DNA of 64,000 bases from Cryptomeria japonica (taxonomy: Eukaryota > Streptophyta > Pinopsida > Cupressales > Cupressaceae): contig NC_081408.1 in assembly GCF_030272615.1 (NCBI RefSeq), forward strand, positions 609,744,173 to 609,808,172. The letters run 5' to 3'. Below the pieces are notes generated by a model. It did not search any database, was not told the origin of the DNA, and saw only the letters and a program-made list of their open reading frames with translations. This document shows, piece by piece, positions 23,778 through 34,929 of the stretch. The position numbers were made by a program, and so were the translations under genes. Positions within the stretch are counted from its first letter, which is position 1, and every line of letters starts with the position of its first letter.

Positions 23778-26550
23778 GTTATTCTTATTTTCATTTTCTT
23801 CTATTTATGACTACCTTATGATAATTAAATGCTTTACTTGTAGAGTTGCTTATTCTTTTCAAAAGAAGGCTAGAGTGGATAATAAGACATGCTATAAATT
23901 GATTCTTTCACTTTTTGTACATAAACATCCTATCAAAATGGTTTGTTCTAGCTTGCCATGACTATTCTAGGGCAATGCCTGTAAGTGCCACCTCTTGTGA
24001 GATTTGTTACAAAAACATTTCATCTAGGCACAATTTCAAGTTGTTTTTAGCCACAACAGTTAATTTCAATGTGGTTACTTATTGCTTTGGATTTCAAATA
24101 TATAGGAAAAAACCAGAATTCTTGATTTTGTCTATAACCTAGGATTGTACAAAATTTATATGAGGATAATATCTCTTTTACCAATGTGTGTGTATTGAAT
24201 CATATGGTAAGAGGAAAAATCAGAATTCTTTATATTGTCCATTGCCTAGCCTTCTACTAAATTATATATAATATTATCTTATAATAATGTATTTGCTTTG
24301 ACCTTCAAATCAAATGGAAGAGATATGCCTCGATGTTTTGAAAATTGCCTGGAACCCATCATGGACTCTACAATTTGTTTACTATAATGGCTCACTTAGA
24401 GGCAAACACCCCACATATCATGCGGTTACTCCGTACGGTGTACAGAAGTCATAGAAATGCCCAAAGCCTATATTTAAAAATCTCTAAATGCATGCACAAA
24501 ATGAATTATGGTATGGCTCACTACATTTTGGGGCTAATTTGTATGTTATTCAAATTAGATGTGGAGTATCTCCTATTGGCTATGTATTATATGCACTTAA
24601 CGTCACATTGTAACATGGGATTCTATTAACGAAGCCTTATTTCTTGTATCATATGTGTTTTATGTACGATTGCTTGTGTATTCTCTCTCATCTACCGAGT
24701 GACTTTGAAGTTGTTGTATGGTCCCCTAGAGTACTTGACTTTGTCAAGCTATATTGCTATGCACCAGAACTTGTGGTTTAAGAACAAAGTGATACATAAG
24801 TTTTCTTTGTGGTGTTGTCATCAACCCTTGCTAGCTTGCAATATGTGATGCTCTGACTAAGGATTTCTTAGTAGTTGCACCTTACATCTATTATGTTGGT
24901 GATGTTTAAGGACACATACTTAGTTACAGCCTCAATCTATTCGTTGTGGAACAAGACCCAATATTTTTTATCTTTGTTATTTATTTTCTAATTAAATTTT
25001 CAGATTGTAAGCATTTGTATTTGAAATAGATTTTTGGCCATATCCTAAACCTGAATCTATGTTGTGGAGAGAATGTAGTATGTCTTCAATCTTTATTTTT
25101 ATAAAGGATATCTACCTTAAGAATCTATGTTCTTATTTTTTTCTCATTAAAAGTATAAGTATTTTTGGAAAGAGATGTTTTCCCACATCTTGTCTCTTGA
25201 ACTTGCTATGTGGAGAGCAATATCAAGATGAATTTTTCATCATCAATCTTTGTTGTTATGTAATATGAGCTCTTAATCCCTGTATTGTGTCTTATGAGTA
25301 GTCTATACATTAATTACCATTGTTTTTCAAAATGATCCTTGACTTATGTTGGATTGTAATTTGAAATATGGATTTTAAATTCTAAGCATTATTTTAAATT
25401 TTTACAATTATTTCTTAACTTCTTGTTGTTAAGAGTATAGTGCAATGGTTGTGAGTGGAATTGTTGTTGTTTGGTGATATTCTTGTATCCCATTTTAGCA
25501 TAAGCTCAAAGTATACTAGCAAAGTCAATATGAACAACCAACTTTAGCAAATCCTACATCAAACGTAATCCTTGCATTCTCTGGCAGGAACTTCGCTGCA
25601 CTGCAGCTCTTGTTCCTGATGTCATTCATTTGAAAATTTAAATAAAAAATTTTAGCGAATCAAAATGAGTGTATAAAATTTAACCTAAAGTTTTGAGGGA
25701 TCCTATGTTATTCATTCCATAGTCCACGTGCCTTTAATAATCTTTGACAGTTTGCATACGCGTTGAGACATGGCAAACACAATGTACTGGCTGAGTTGGT
25801 AGCTTCTTTTTAAGCCTCTCTTCTAGACTTTTTTTTGGATTTGCATTTTTTGTACTGGCTGAGTTGGTAGCTTCTTCAATTTTATATGATCTTTCCTTGC
25901 CCAAAAATCTCAAAATGTATTGCTTGAATTTCAGGTTGCCTCTTTAACCCTTGCAAACATGTATCACACATTATTTTGTTTTGCAATCCATGGTCTATTT
26001 TGGTATTGTGAATGTTAATAAGATTCTTCTTCTAAATCAAATTAAATCACCACTTGATTTTATTTTTTCAAAAGCATATATCTCATACCCTATGCATTGT
26101 TGCTCAGATTTTTCTTTAAATTCACCTTGCAAGCAAATGTCCAAATAGCAACAGAAATCAACAAGCTACCACACAAGTTCTAATGTATTATCAAGATCTC
26201 TAATGTTGTTTACAAATCGGAGCTACCCGTCTCTTTGAAGATTTGGACTGTCATTCATACTTGAAAAATGGTCTGTGGGATTCAAATTTCAGTCCTTGGA
26301 ATTGCATGGAAACAAAAACAGAGAGATTTAGACCACTCTGTTTTGAGTCTTCTTCAGTGTTGTGTCTAAATTTTTGTATGGGCTCTTTCTCTATTTCTTT
26401 TGAATTTGTTAAACATTTTCATGTATGTCTATATATTTCGTTGGGAGTATTTCTTTTAATTTAATTTTGCACAGATTTGTTTATGTTTTCAATCTTAATA
26501 ATCTTATGCCTCAAAGATGCAGTCACTACTTACATGGTTACTCTCTGAGG
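23778..26550. other. intergenic stretch, no gene supported
   Basis: Short open pieces exist (for example 24345-24629 and 25059-25268), but none shows a domain or a neighbour match. No further NOT1 exon could be found here. Confidence 0.4.
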
Positions 26551-26741
26551 CAAGGCTTAATTGACCAATTATTCTAACTTACTTCTATAACACAAACTAT
26601 TTCTTTAAAAATATTTGAAAACATAAAGTAAAAAGGATTATATAATTTATAATGAACATTCATAATAAACTTATATTCTCTAAAAATTTAAAGTGCAGAT
26701 CAAGGCTTAATTGACCAATTATTCTAACTTACTTCTATAAC

Positions 26742-26772
<31 letters not shown>

Positions 26773-26773
26773 T
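26551..26773 (+). repeat. 45 bp direct repeat pair plus a (CT)n run
   Basis: The 45 bases at 26551-26595 starting CAAGGCTTAATTGACC recur exactly at 26701-26745, a spacing of 150 bp. The second copy runs straight into a (CT)n microsatellite (26746-26773). Confidence 0.9.
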
Positions 26774-27445
26774 TTGTTCATAACCTTCTTCTATTTGTTG
26801 TCCCTAGTGTTGTCTACTTGAAAACCATGCAAAGTGTTGAGATCTCTTTTGGCTCTCCCATGTTGACTCAAAAGACACATGTGCCCTTCTTCCATAGTGG
26901 TTCTACTTTCTTTGTGGGATGATGAAAATTCAATGAAAATATATACATGATATAAATTATTTACCATAAGAGAATACTGACCCCAAAGTTAAGTAGAACC
27001 CTTATGTGTGTATCCTTCTTGGGGGCATATCATTGTGATAACATGCTTCTCTTCTGGGTGAATGTACACTACCTTAAATAAATTTCTCCCAATAAGGTGT
27101 GTGCAATCGCTTTAATGTGGGCGCATGCATTAGGCTCAATGTTTCTCTCTTTTTCATATCTTGATACTCAAGTTACTTTGCAAACTTTCTCTTTTTCTTT
27201 ATAATTTTGGTATTTCTCTTTTCATGACTCATAGTAAGTGAACCTTACTAGGCTTGTAGTCATGGTTCTCCTTCTCTTATGGTATCCCTTTTACCTTGAT
27301 ATTGAAGTCATTATATACCTAAAGTCCACTGGGGGTTTGGTTTGTCTTGCCTCAACATCTTGATGAAAGTCTTTCAATTTGAACCTTGGTACTTTATCGA
27401 GAGTATGCTTAACCTCATACTCCTGCTAAAGTGGGGATTAAAATG

Positions 27446-28350
27446 TAGGATCCTAAATTGTACTCCCTTACAATTTTGACTGCATTTGGTTCCTCACCTT
27501 CACGTTTGCACCCCTAGGCCTGATCAGGACTTGATTGTGCTCATGTCATACAAATTTGATTTCATATTGACCTTGTGCATCATTAAAAACCCTTGTCCTA
27601 ACCCTAAAATTGGGTAGGACCATAGCATTGCGCCTTGGTCCCCAATAGGACCAAGTCATCACACCTTGGTCCTCCCAATTAGGACCAAACTTTTGGCCCC
27701 TTGGCCATTTTAGAAATTAAGAGGAAAATCCAGCCCATGTCAACTCATGCTAGAAAATTAATATGTTTTTTGACTGGCAAGTATGAAAGGAGGATTTCCC
27801 CTCTCATTCGATGATGCAGGAATACACACACATGAAATTCAATTCGACATCAAGTAATCAAGCATTCAAATTCAAGTGAGAAAACAATCAGTCTTCCTTT
27901 AAGCATTGGAGCAACAATGAGGTTAAGATTCAAGCATTGGAGTTGAAATTCATGTTCCATGTTGTTCAAGACTTCATAAAACCCTAGTTTTGTGTGAAGA
28001 AAAACAAAACTTCACAAGGAGGTATATCATTTGTGTTTTCAGTCATTATTCAACAACTCCCTCATAATGAGAATATTTCCATTACCAGAATTCAATTATC
28101 TTCCATTTCTATTTCATGGTTAATTCTAAAAATATGATTTGACTTAGGTAAAGCCATATTTCCAATCCATTCCCCTTTTTTTGTGTGTGTGGGAAATAGG
28201 TAAGGAGCTACAATCTTCAATATAAGCATTATTTATAGTGATGAATCGATCCCCAATTGGAGTGCAAAAATTTCAAAGGACCACGTTCCCAAAATTTCAG
28301 GAGGTTTTTTAGGGACCAGGTCTGAATCTACTTACATTATTCAGATCCAG
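27446..28350 (+). repeat. possible LTR fragment with two small hairpins
   Basis: The stretch starts TGTAGGATCCTAAATTG, a TG start of the kind seen in LTRs, and is more GC-rich than its surroundings. Two adjacent perfect inverted repeats stand out: CTTGGTCC..GGACCAAG at about 27633-27655 and TTGGTCCT..AGGACCAA at about 27667-27689. I found no second copy in the window and no coding domain, so the LTR call is only suggestive. Confidence 0.3.
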
Positions 28351-28635
28351 TTTTGTGGCTCAATCTTACAATTATAGCTTACTATTTATGTATTTATACT
28401 TTAATTTCTAGCACTTTTGCCCTAATTTTAGAAATTCAATTTACAAAAGAGGTTTTATTAATTCACATCATCAAAAACCCCAATCCAATCAGAATTCTTA
28501 GTCCTAATCCTTATTGGTTCATGACTAGATCTATTAGATTGGAACCCTCTTTTGAATATAATGGTCTTAAGTAATAAAATTAGTGGATTTTGACTTCTAT
28601 GGTGAGAACCCTAATTTTATTCACCCAATACACAA

Positions 28636-30785
28636 TCATCAGGGTTATTTTATACTTCAATTATTTATTGATACAGGGTTGCTTTTTTAATTGGGTGAAA
28701 GCAATATATCCCCCCAAACCACCATTTTTAAAATTTCCCCTAATGCTAGTATTTGAAATCTTTACTAACTACTATAATTGGTTTCCCTATGGAAGGCTTA
28801 GCCATAGGTTGTGATCTCATTAAGACTAATCTAGACAATTGTGACAAATACAAGTAGAATGAAGCTCTATGGAAGAATGTTGAGAGAGGCAATCTAGCGG
28901 CTTACATTGAGGGCATGAAGGGTTTTAACCCTACCCTCTTAGAATTTTTTTCCTAGTTCTAGAATGAGGGTGAAGTCAAATTTGGTGGTGTTCTTTTTAT
29001 AGTATCCATGGATTCCATTGCAGTTGTGACTGGTCATATTGTTGAAGGAATGGCCTTCCCTAAGAAACCAAAGGGGAACTACAAATTTGATATTGTTGGG
29101 TTCCTTAAATCATGTGAGAAGGTGGCTCATCTTCAAGTCACTTTCAATACAAAAGATTTTCCTAATGTCTAGAAGGAGGTCACTCTACTTCTCATGAAGT
29201 ACATTAATCTACAAGGAATATTTAAGGAATTTAATTCTCATCTCTTTCCAATGCTTAACCACCTCAAGTATGGAGTAAAGATGAGATTTCCCTCCTAGAT
29301 TTTCACATCTATTTCTCAGCTGATTGAGGTTTCAAAAGCAAAAAATATTCTCCCCCTTCACCGAGGTCTTAACTTGAGGTTGTATAATTTCCATTTAACC
29401 TTGACCCTCAAGAGTGGACCATCCACAAACCCTAGTCCTCCCACTAAAGCCTAGCACTACCCCCCAACCACAAACAAAGTTGTATCTATGTTAACAACAA
29501 TTAATCTACTAAAAACAAAAACTTTATGACCCCTCCCCCAAATTTTTTGTATCAAAATAATTAAAGGGAGATGCTCAAGTTATTCTAAGGACACTATATC
29601 CTCTTAGTCCACAAAGTCTTATAAGAATTTGGATAATCCTATGGAGAATTATGCCACCCCTAGGTTACTCCGTCATTTGGATCCCCTCCCCCACCACATA
29701 TCAATTTCCTACAAAAATGTGGATTTATTGTACTCATTCAGAAGGTGAATGAGCTATGTGATGGGTACAATAGGTAGGAAGCCATTATCCATTGGCACCT
29801 CGATAAAATCAATGTGGGCAAGAAAAATATCAGTAACTTGGAGGCGCTTGTTGAGGTAGACATGAGAGCCTCTAGTTGGGTGATAGATGAAAAATATAAA
29901 AGGGTCTAGGTGGTAGCCGATGATTTGGCAAATAGACTTGAGAAGTGGGAAGGATTGGAAGAGGAAATAATGTAGCACAGTGTGAAGGTGAATCGAAAGT
30001 ATGATAGGAGAGACACAATTAGAGTCATTGATGGGATTTAGGGCAACCAGATGACCTTAAAAAGGAAACTATATGGGATGATGATTCTTAACAAGGAAAT
30101 GGCTAAAAGATGTTTGCCTCTCTTTAGGAAATTTAGGAAGTATTGGATAGAATGCATGAGACGAAAAGGTGCCATAATAAATTGTCTTTTGTTTATGTTG
30201 TAGACTGGACTAATTCTAGGGTGGAGGCTACTCTAGAGTCCCTTGTTGTGCCCCCAGAGATGAATTCAAACAATATACTATCATTCTCAAAGAAGGTGAA
30301 AATGTTGAGCTGGGACTGGTAAAGTGAAAACACCCCCACCAAGTAGACCATTAGTTTCATCTTCAGTGGGTGGTTTGGGCTCTTATTTTTTGGCTTCAAT
30401 TTGTCTATTTGTAGTCTAGTTTGTTTGTTTTATTTAGCACTTGGTAATCCATAATTTTTTGTTCCTTTTAAATAAATGGTTCTTTGGTTGGGTTCTCTCA
30501 CTCATCATGAGACTTGTACTTTGTAAATAATGGATAATGAATTACTATATTATGCAATATATATTTCCCTATCTCATTAGACTTGTTCTTCAGTCAAGTG
30601 ACTATTAACATAAGCATGTATGGTTTACCAATAATGACATCTAGTCTATATACAAATATGCATCACTACATATAAGGATATTATGCACCAACCTAAGTAT
30701 ATTTAATTTCCTTTAATTGCTTTGGACCTTATACAATAGATACATTAGACCATGATTCTTCATTTTAAACTGATGCTTCCTTGGA
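28636..30785 (+). repeat. duplicated gag-like unit, paired with 61186-63335
   Basis: The two stretches match through leader, coding region and 3' tail, from ATTTTATACTTCAAT through the poly-T-rich tail to GATTCTTCATTT. In both places the unit ends at the start of ankyrin-block sequence. Confidence 0.85.
28789..30322 (+). pseudogene. gag-like protein of an unnamed retroelement family, broken
   Basis: The frame opens at ATG 28789 (MEGLAIGCDLIK). Segments NEALWKNVERGNLAAYIEG and YGVKMRFPS.IFTSISQL are shared with the copies at 61337 and on the minus strand at 56816. The C-terminal half (from about 29740) is charged and looks like coiled coil (RLEKWEGLEEEIM). Many stops interrupt it. Several are TAG where a related copy or context suggests Gln, and at least one frame change occurs near 29400-29550. 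There is no zinc knuckle or enzyme domain. The function is unknown; a structural gag role is inferred from form and from its place beside an RNase H tail in the sister copies. Confidence 0.6.
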
Positions 30786-30796
30786 GAACCTTATAG

Positions 30797-30801
30797 ATAT
30801 G
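30797..30801. other. left target-site duplication ATATG
   Basis: ATATG precedes the left LTR of the gypsy element and is repeated after the right LTR at 43791-43795. Confidence 0.95.
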
Positions 30802-31594
30802 TGTATATGGTGAAAATGGATAACAATAATAACGATATTGAAAGGCTAAATGAATTCAACCACAAAACCCTAGCCTAACAACAACAAAGATCCACCATAA
30901 CATATGAAGATTACCTAAGACAATGCAAATCAAATGAAATCACAAAGATTATACCATCACATGTCCAATAGGGTTTGGATCTCCATTCTTCCTATCTCCA
31001 TTGATCTTGCTTGATATATTTGCTCTCAGATTTTATGTGCACAAGAGCTCAACAAAGAACGGAATGTGGTTGCAAGTAGGATCACATATGCTCAAAAGTG
31101 TAGTGTAGTCAAGTGCATAAAAATGATTAGCATGATTGATTAGGGTTTGATAATGAAGGAAGCATCTCCTTATATAGAAGACACTATATGAAATGAAGGG
31201 ATAAGATTGAGAGGTGTAAAAGGAAGTCGGCTATGATTAGAGGGTAGGTAAAAGAAATAATAAAATAATGAAAGGGGTAGGTAGTGTATGAATTAAGAGA
31301 TGAATGACATGTGTCATGGATAGAAAAGGTTAATGAATTAATTAAATAAATAAAGATTTATATAATTAATAGAAGAAGTGGGATCAATTAAATAAATAAG
31401 ATATTTATTTAATTTAGGAAAAGGGCTATTTAAATAAATAAAGGTATTTATTTAAATGAGAAATAAGGCTAGAAGAGGATAAATGAATTAATTAAATAAA
31501 TAAAGATTTATTTAATTAATAGAAGAATTAAGCTTAGATAATTAAATAAATAAAATATTTATTTAATTAGACTAGACAATTTTGGGTGTCTACA
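30802..31594 (-). repeat. 3' LTR of the gypsy element
   Basis: It is 793 bp and pairs with 42998-43790 without any gap. On the minus strand it begins TGTAGACACCC. Just inside that end (31335-31570) are five successive AT-rich inverted repeats built on AATTAAATAAAT / ATTTATTTAATT. A minus-strand TATATAAGG box lies at about 31169-31177. Confidence 0.95.
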
Positions 31595-31608
31595 TTTTTC
31601 CCCTCTTT
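31595..31608 (-). other. polypurine tract of the gypsy element
   Basis: The minus strand reads AAAGAGGGGAAAAA immediately before the LTR start TGTAGACACC. This marks the left LTR as the 3' LTR. Confidence 0.92.
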
Positions 31609-31693
31609 GAGACAATGTGGCTTGTTGCGTTGTTTCAAAGAAGATAATATGAACTGATACAGAGTTGCCCCAAGATGGGAATGATATGCCCCC

Positions 31694-31742
31694 TCGAGAG
31701 ATTGGATGAAAATGTCTGAAAAGATTGTAGACAATCTCTCGA
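31694..31742. promoter_or_regulatory. perfect 11 bp inverted repeat upstream of the PMD gene
   Basis: TCGAGAGATTG (31694-31704) and CAATCTCTCGA (31732-31742) are exact reverse complements separated by 27 bp. They lie about 100-150 bp upstream of the TATA box. A second palindrome, GTGACAAAGTCAC, follows at 31779-31791, flanked by two CGG(G)ATAAAG words. Protein binding at these sites is inferred. Confidence 0.6.
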
Positions 31743-31840
31743 TAAGAAGGAAAGGCTAGAATGGACTGACCGGATAAAGTGACAAAGTCACGGGATAAAG
31801 AAGACTGACTCGGGAAACGAGGGCTAGGGCTAGGGTAGTC

Positions 31841-31850
31841 TATAAGATAG
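31841..31850 (+). promoter_or_regulatory. TATA box of the antisense PMD gene
   Basis: TATAAGATAG lies 51 bp before the first in-frame ATG (31892), so transcription would start around 31870. It is outside the LTR and on the strand opposite to gag, which suggests that the PMD gene has its own promoter. Confidence 0.6.
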
Positions 31851-32114
31851 ACCACGGGGGAAAATACATCCTCATTGTCATCCATACATCCATGAGAGCA
31901 GAGTGCAGAGCGAGAATAGAGCAGCAGCAGTCAGCAGTGATGGCCTTTGTTCACAGATTCGATTGCGTTCGCCGATTCCAGAGGCCAGCAGAGGCAGGAG
32001 AGCCGGTAAATACCACAAAACCTCCTCGTACTTTGTTTCATTTATTGTTGTCATTAATTCATGCTAGAAAGTGTAATAAATGTTCTTAGAATAAGGTCCA
32101 AAAAATGTCAAAAA

Positions 32115-32400
32115 TGCCCAGGTGCGTCTGTGTTGGTGCCAAGCGCGTTTGTGCTCGATAGGTGCATCTGTGTTTGTGCCAGGTGTGTCTATGTTTGAAA
32201 ACGCATCTATGCTAAATGCGACCGCGTTTGTGCTGTGTAGGCGCGTCTATGCGAAGAAGGCACGTCTGTGTCGCCCAGGCGCGTCTATGTAGAGTATAGG
32301 CACGTCTGTGTTCTTTAGGCGCGTCTGTGCAAAATAGGTGCGTTTATGCAGTCTTCAAGAGTGTTTAAGTCAGGAAAGCGCATTTGTGTCAAAAAATGTG
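32115..32400 (+). repeat. GCGTCTGTGT core array inside the PMD intron
   Basis: About 13 copies of a 10-11 base core (GCGTCTGTGT, with C/T and G/A variation) are spaced some 18-25 bp apart. The same core, in the same orientation relative to its gene, occurs in the gag leader at 41215-41405 and 42625-42890. The array is CpG-rich in an otherwise AT-rich region. Confidence 0.85.
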
Positions 32401-32429
32401 AATTTGTGTCTTCTAGGTCAAATCGGCCG

Positions 32430-32611
32430 TTCTGTGATGAACATACATTGTCGATTGGATAAGCTGCTGAGAGGATACACTCAAGCAGGTCCTCTAGGGA
32501 AGACTAGGATAGCAAATAGGGCTAGGATTGATAATTCTGTGATAGAACATACATTGCCAATTAGAAAACTACTCAAGAGGATTCACTCAAGCAGAGGCCC
32601 TAGGATAAGAT
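32430..32611 (+). repeat. tandem pair, about 80 bp, period about 104 bp
   Basis: TTCTGTGATGAACATACATTG...CACTCAAGCAGG...CTAGG occurs at 32430-32512 and again, diverged, at 32534-32611. It shares the TGTGAT(A)GAACA word with the hairpin repeats that follow. Confidence 0.8.
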
Positions 32612-32619
32612 AGATCAAG

Positions 32620-32932
32620 GCACTTTGTGATGAACAATGAGTACCAAGATATAGTACTTTGTGATGAACAGGGAGTACTAAAATATGAGCAACACTTTGT
32701 GATGAACAGTGAGTGCAAATGTGAGCAGCACTTTGTGATGAACAGTGAGTGCAAATGTGAGTAGCACTTTGTGATGAACAGTGAGTGCAAAACATGTAGT
32801 AATTTGTGATGAACAGGGAGTACCACTAGGATAGAAGCAACACTTTGTGATGAACAGTGAATGTCACTAGGATAGAATACCATATGCACTTAGATAAAAA
32901 GTAGCATTTTGTGATGAACAGTGAATGCCACT
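32620..32932 (+). repeat. eight tandem copies of a short hairpin-like unit
   Basis: The core CACTTTGTGATGAACAGTG starts near 32621, 32655, 32692, 32729, 32765, 32800, 32841 and 32904. The spacing is about 34-41 bp for the first seven. Each full unit can pair GCACT with AGTGC (or CACT with AGTG) around an 11-15 base loop. The array ends just before the intron's 3' splice site at 32964. Open frames on the minus strand here only reflect the repeat. Confidence 0.85.
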
Positions 32933-34929
32933 ATGACTGACATGATTGATTTGCTTGACTGCAGGAGTATTTGCCTATGTTGGAGTCACGGGAGAGATTC
33001 CCATCGACTCAGAGATTGCGACCTGAGCTGACCTTTGAGGAATGAGCTGCGATTGAGGCTATGGGTCTGAGACATATTCTGTATGTGCCTGCGTTTCGGG
33101 TGAGCATGGGATTGCTGACTGCACTGGCGGAGAGATGGCACTCTGAGACTTGTATGTTCCATTTGTTGATGGGTGAGATGACAGTCACCTTGGAGGATGT
33201 ATACAGGATTCTGCGGATACCGATCGATGGGGAGCTGATTCCATATGATCGAGACGAAGACAGGGAGGCTCTGAGACGAGTGTTCCGGGACCCAGGACTG
33301 GAGATGAGGGCAGGACATGTGGCTTGGGACACCATGACTACTACAGGATTAGCGTTGCCAGCAGTGATAGGAGGAGCGATCAGTGGGTTCTTGTGTCCTG
33401 ATAGAGCGACATGAGGGTTGGCTATGGGCTGGGGAGGTGCATTGGAGACACTGGTGACATAGCACACTAGATATGCCTAGGGACCGTGTGTGCTAGCACA
33501 CCTGTATTACGAGCTGCATCAGTTTGTGTACCATGGGTCAGTGGGATTGGGCTGCGAGGTCACATTGTTACAAGTGTGGGCCTATGAGCATCTACCAGTG
33601 ATGAAACCAATACACTTCAGGGGTAGAGGTCACAGATGCAGTTTTATGCATTTGTACGACATGATCACCTCATAGCCACGGATTGGTAGGTTAGAGCATT
33701 GGCGGCGGGTTATTGATGACTTTGATATAGTTATATGGAGGCCATACTTGGGATGTGAGTAGTGGGAGGATGATGTGGTAGAGCTGCCCTACACCTTCCG
33801 GAGCAGGTATCTGATTGGGAAAACACCCTATGTACTAGAGAGGCAGCTAGTGGACAGGGTGGGCAGGCAGTTCGGCAGGATCCAGCAGATGCCACGGGGT
33901 TCAGGCATGTATGCACGGACTGTTAGGGATCAGGCGCAGTTTGGGCCCTTATTATCATATGATCAGGTTGTTACACAGCTAGTAGAGATGATGCCCCTAC
34001 CCTAGGACATGTGGCCAGAGATCAAGGATGCCGGCATGGATGCCGAGTACACAGCATACTGGGTCGAGCATCCATTCCCACGCCTGACGGATCTAGGAGA
34101 GCTACTAGACGAAGATGGTGGTGGGGATGGTGATGATGATGGAGAGGATGGGGGTAGAGGCCGACAGAGGAGGAGGGGGGGAGTTGGAGAGAGGAGGGTG
34201 GCACCGTGGAGGGAGGGTGGAGAGGATAGGCAGGCTCGAGTGGTGAGAGGTCGCGGTGGATTACCGCTACAAGTGCTAGCAGCACAGGGTCCCAAACAGG
34301 TGCAGGTACAGGGACAGGCACCAGTACAGGCACAGGCATAGGGCCAGGCACCTGTACAGGGAGAGCCATAGGCAGAGCCACAGGGGGCTGAGGTAGAGGA
34401 GGATGAGTTGACGGAGTTGAGGGAGATCTACCAGGGATAGGCAGATGAGATCCAAGACCTGGAGAGGGAGAGGGACAGGCTCAGAAGGAGGCTTAGAGAT
34501 ACTGAGCGAGAGCGGGATCAGGCCATTCAGCACTACATAGAGGCTAAGACAGCACTGAGGGCTGGGAGGCAAGCGGTAGAGGACACAGGGGCTGGATATG
34601 CCTACGTCCTGCGGGCAGGGAAGGAGATTGCCTACTGGCAAGATCTTTATTATGGTGCGGTGCCAGCTGATTAGCGGGCGAGGAGCTTCCATAGACCATC
34701 GCGGATAGCGATAGCTATGGGAGGGAGCCGGAGGAGACAGGCGTCTAGTGGTGGGGTTATGGGTCCTCCACCACCACCAGATAGAGGAGACAGGAGGGAT
34801 GATCCTGGGGCGGGTCCTTCTAGGGCTCAAATTCCATCGAGGCCAGGCGGCTCTGAGGGAAGGAGTTCATCATAGCCGTAGAGGGCTCTCTATGTATCAG
34901 TATTGTATCATTTTTGTATGATGATGTAA

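Larger units (their letters stand above)
31892..34929 (+). pseudogene. plant mobile domain (PMD) protein carried antisense in a gypsy element, broken by stops
   Basis: PMD proteins occur in plant transposons and in the host MAIN/MAIL silencing factors. Exon 1 (31892-32005, 38 codons) ends at a CCG|GTAAAT donor. Exon 2 starts at 32965 after TTGACTGCAG, in the same phase. Early exon 2 has the PMD signature: HSETCMFHLLMGEMTVTLED followed by RIPIDGE. Then come HLYDMITS and RSRYLIGKTPYVLERQLVD, an acidic and Gly/Arg stretch, a Gln-rich run (VQVQGQAPVQ) and a coiled coil (RERDRLRRRLRDTERER). The exon 2 frame never shifts but has 13 stops: TGA at 33043 and 33412, and TAG at 33460, 33478, 33673, 33760, 34003, 34339, 34369, 34438, 34672, 34873 and 34879. 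All can be read as C-to-T changes of CGA or CAG. The final TAA is at 34927. Confidence 0.85.

Noticed and set aside
24345-24629. A 94-residue open frame downstream of the NOT1 fragment
   Set aside because: No match to later NOT1 exons or any other family that I recognise, and no supporting splice or codon evidence.
26980-27060. A 5S rRNA-like phrase (AAAGTTAAG...TTCTTGGG)
   Set aside because: The match is short, without the conserved internal promoter or flanking stems.
32583-32889. Minus-strand frames with repeated HCSSQS words
   Set aside because: They are produced by the 36 bp tandem repeat in the PMD intron read on the other strand.
32620-32932. CRISPR-like regular repeats
   Set aside because: The spacers are short, similar to each other and variable in length; the context is a plant retrotransposon with no cas genes.
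34002-34830. Several Pro/Ser-rich frames on the minus strand
   Set aside because: They are shadows of the GC-rich PMD coding region on the plus strand.
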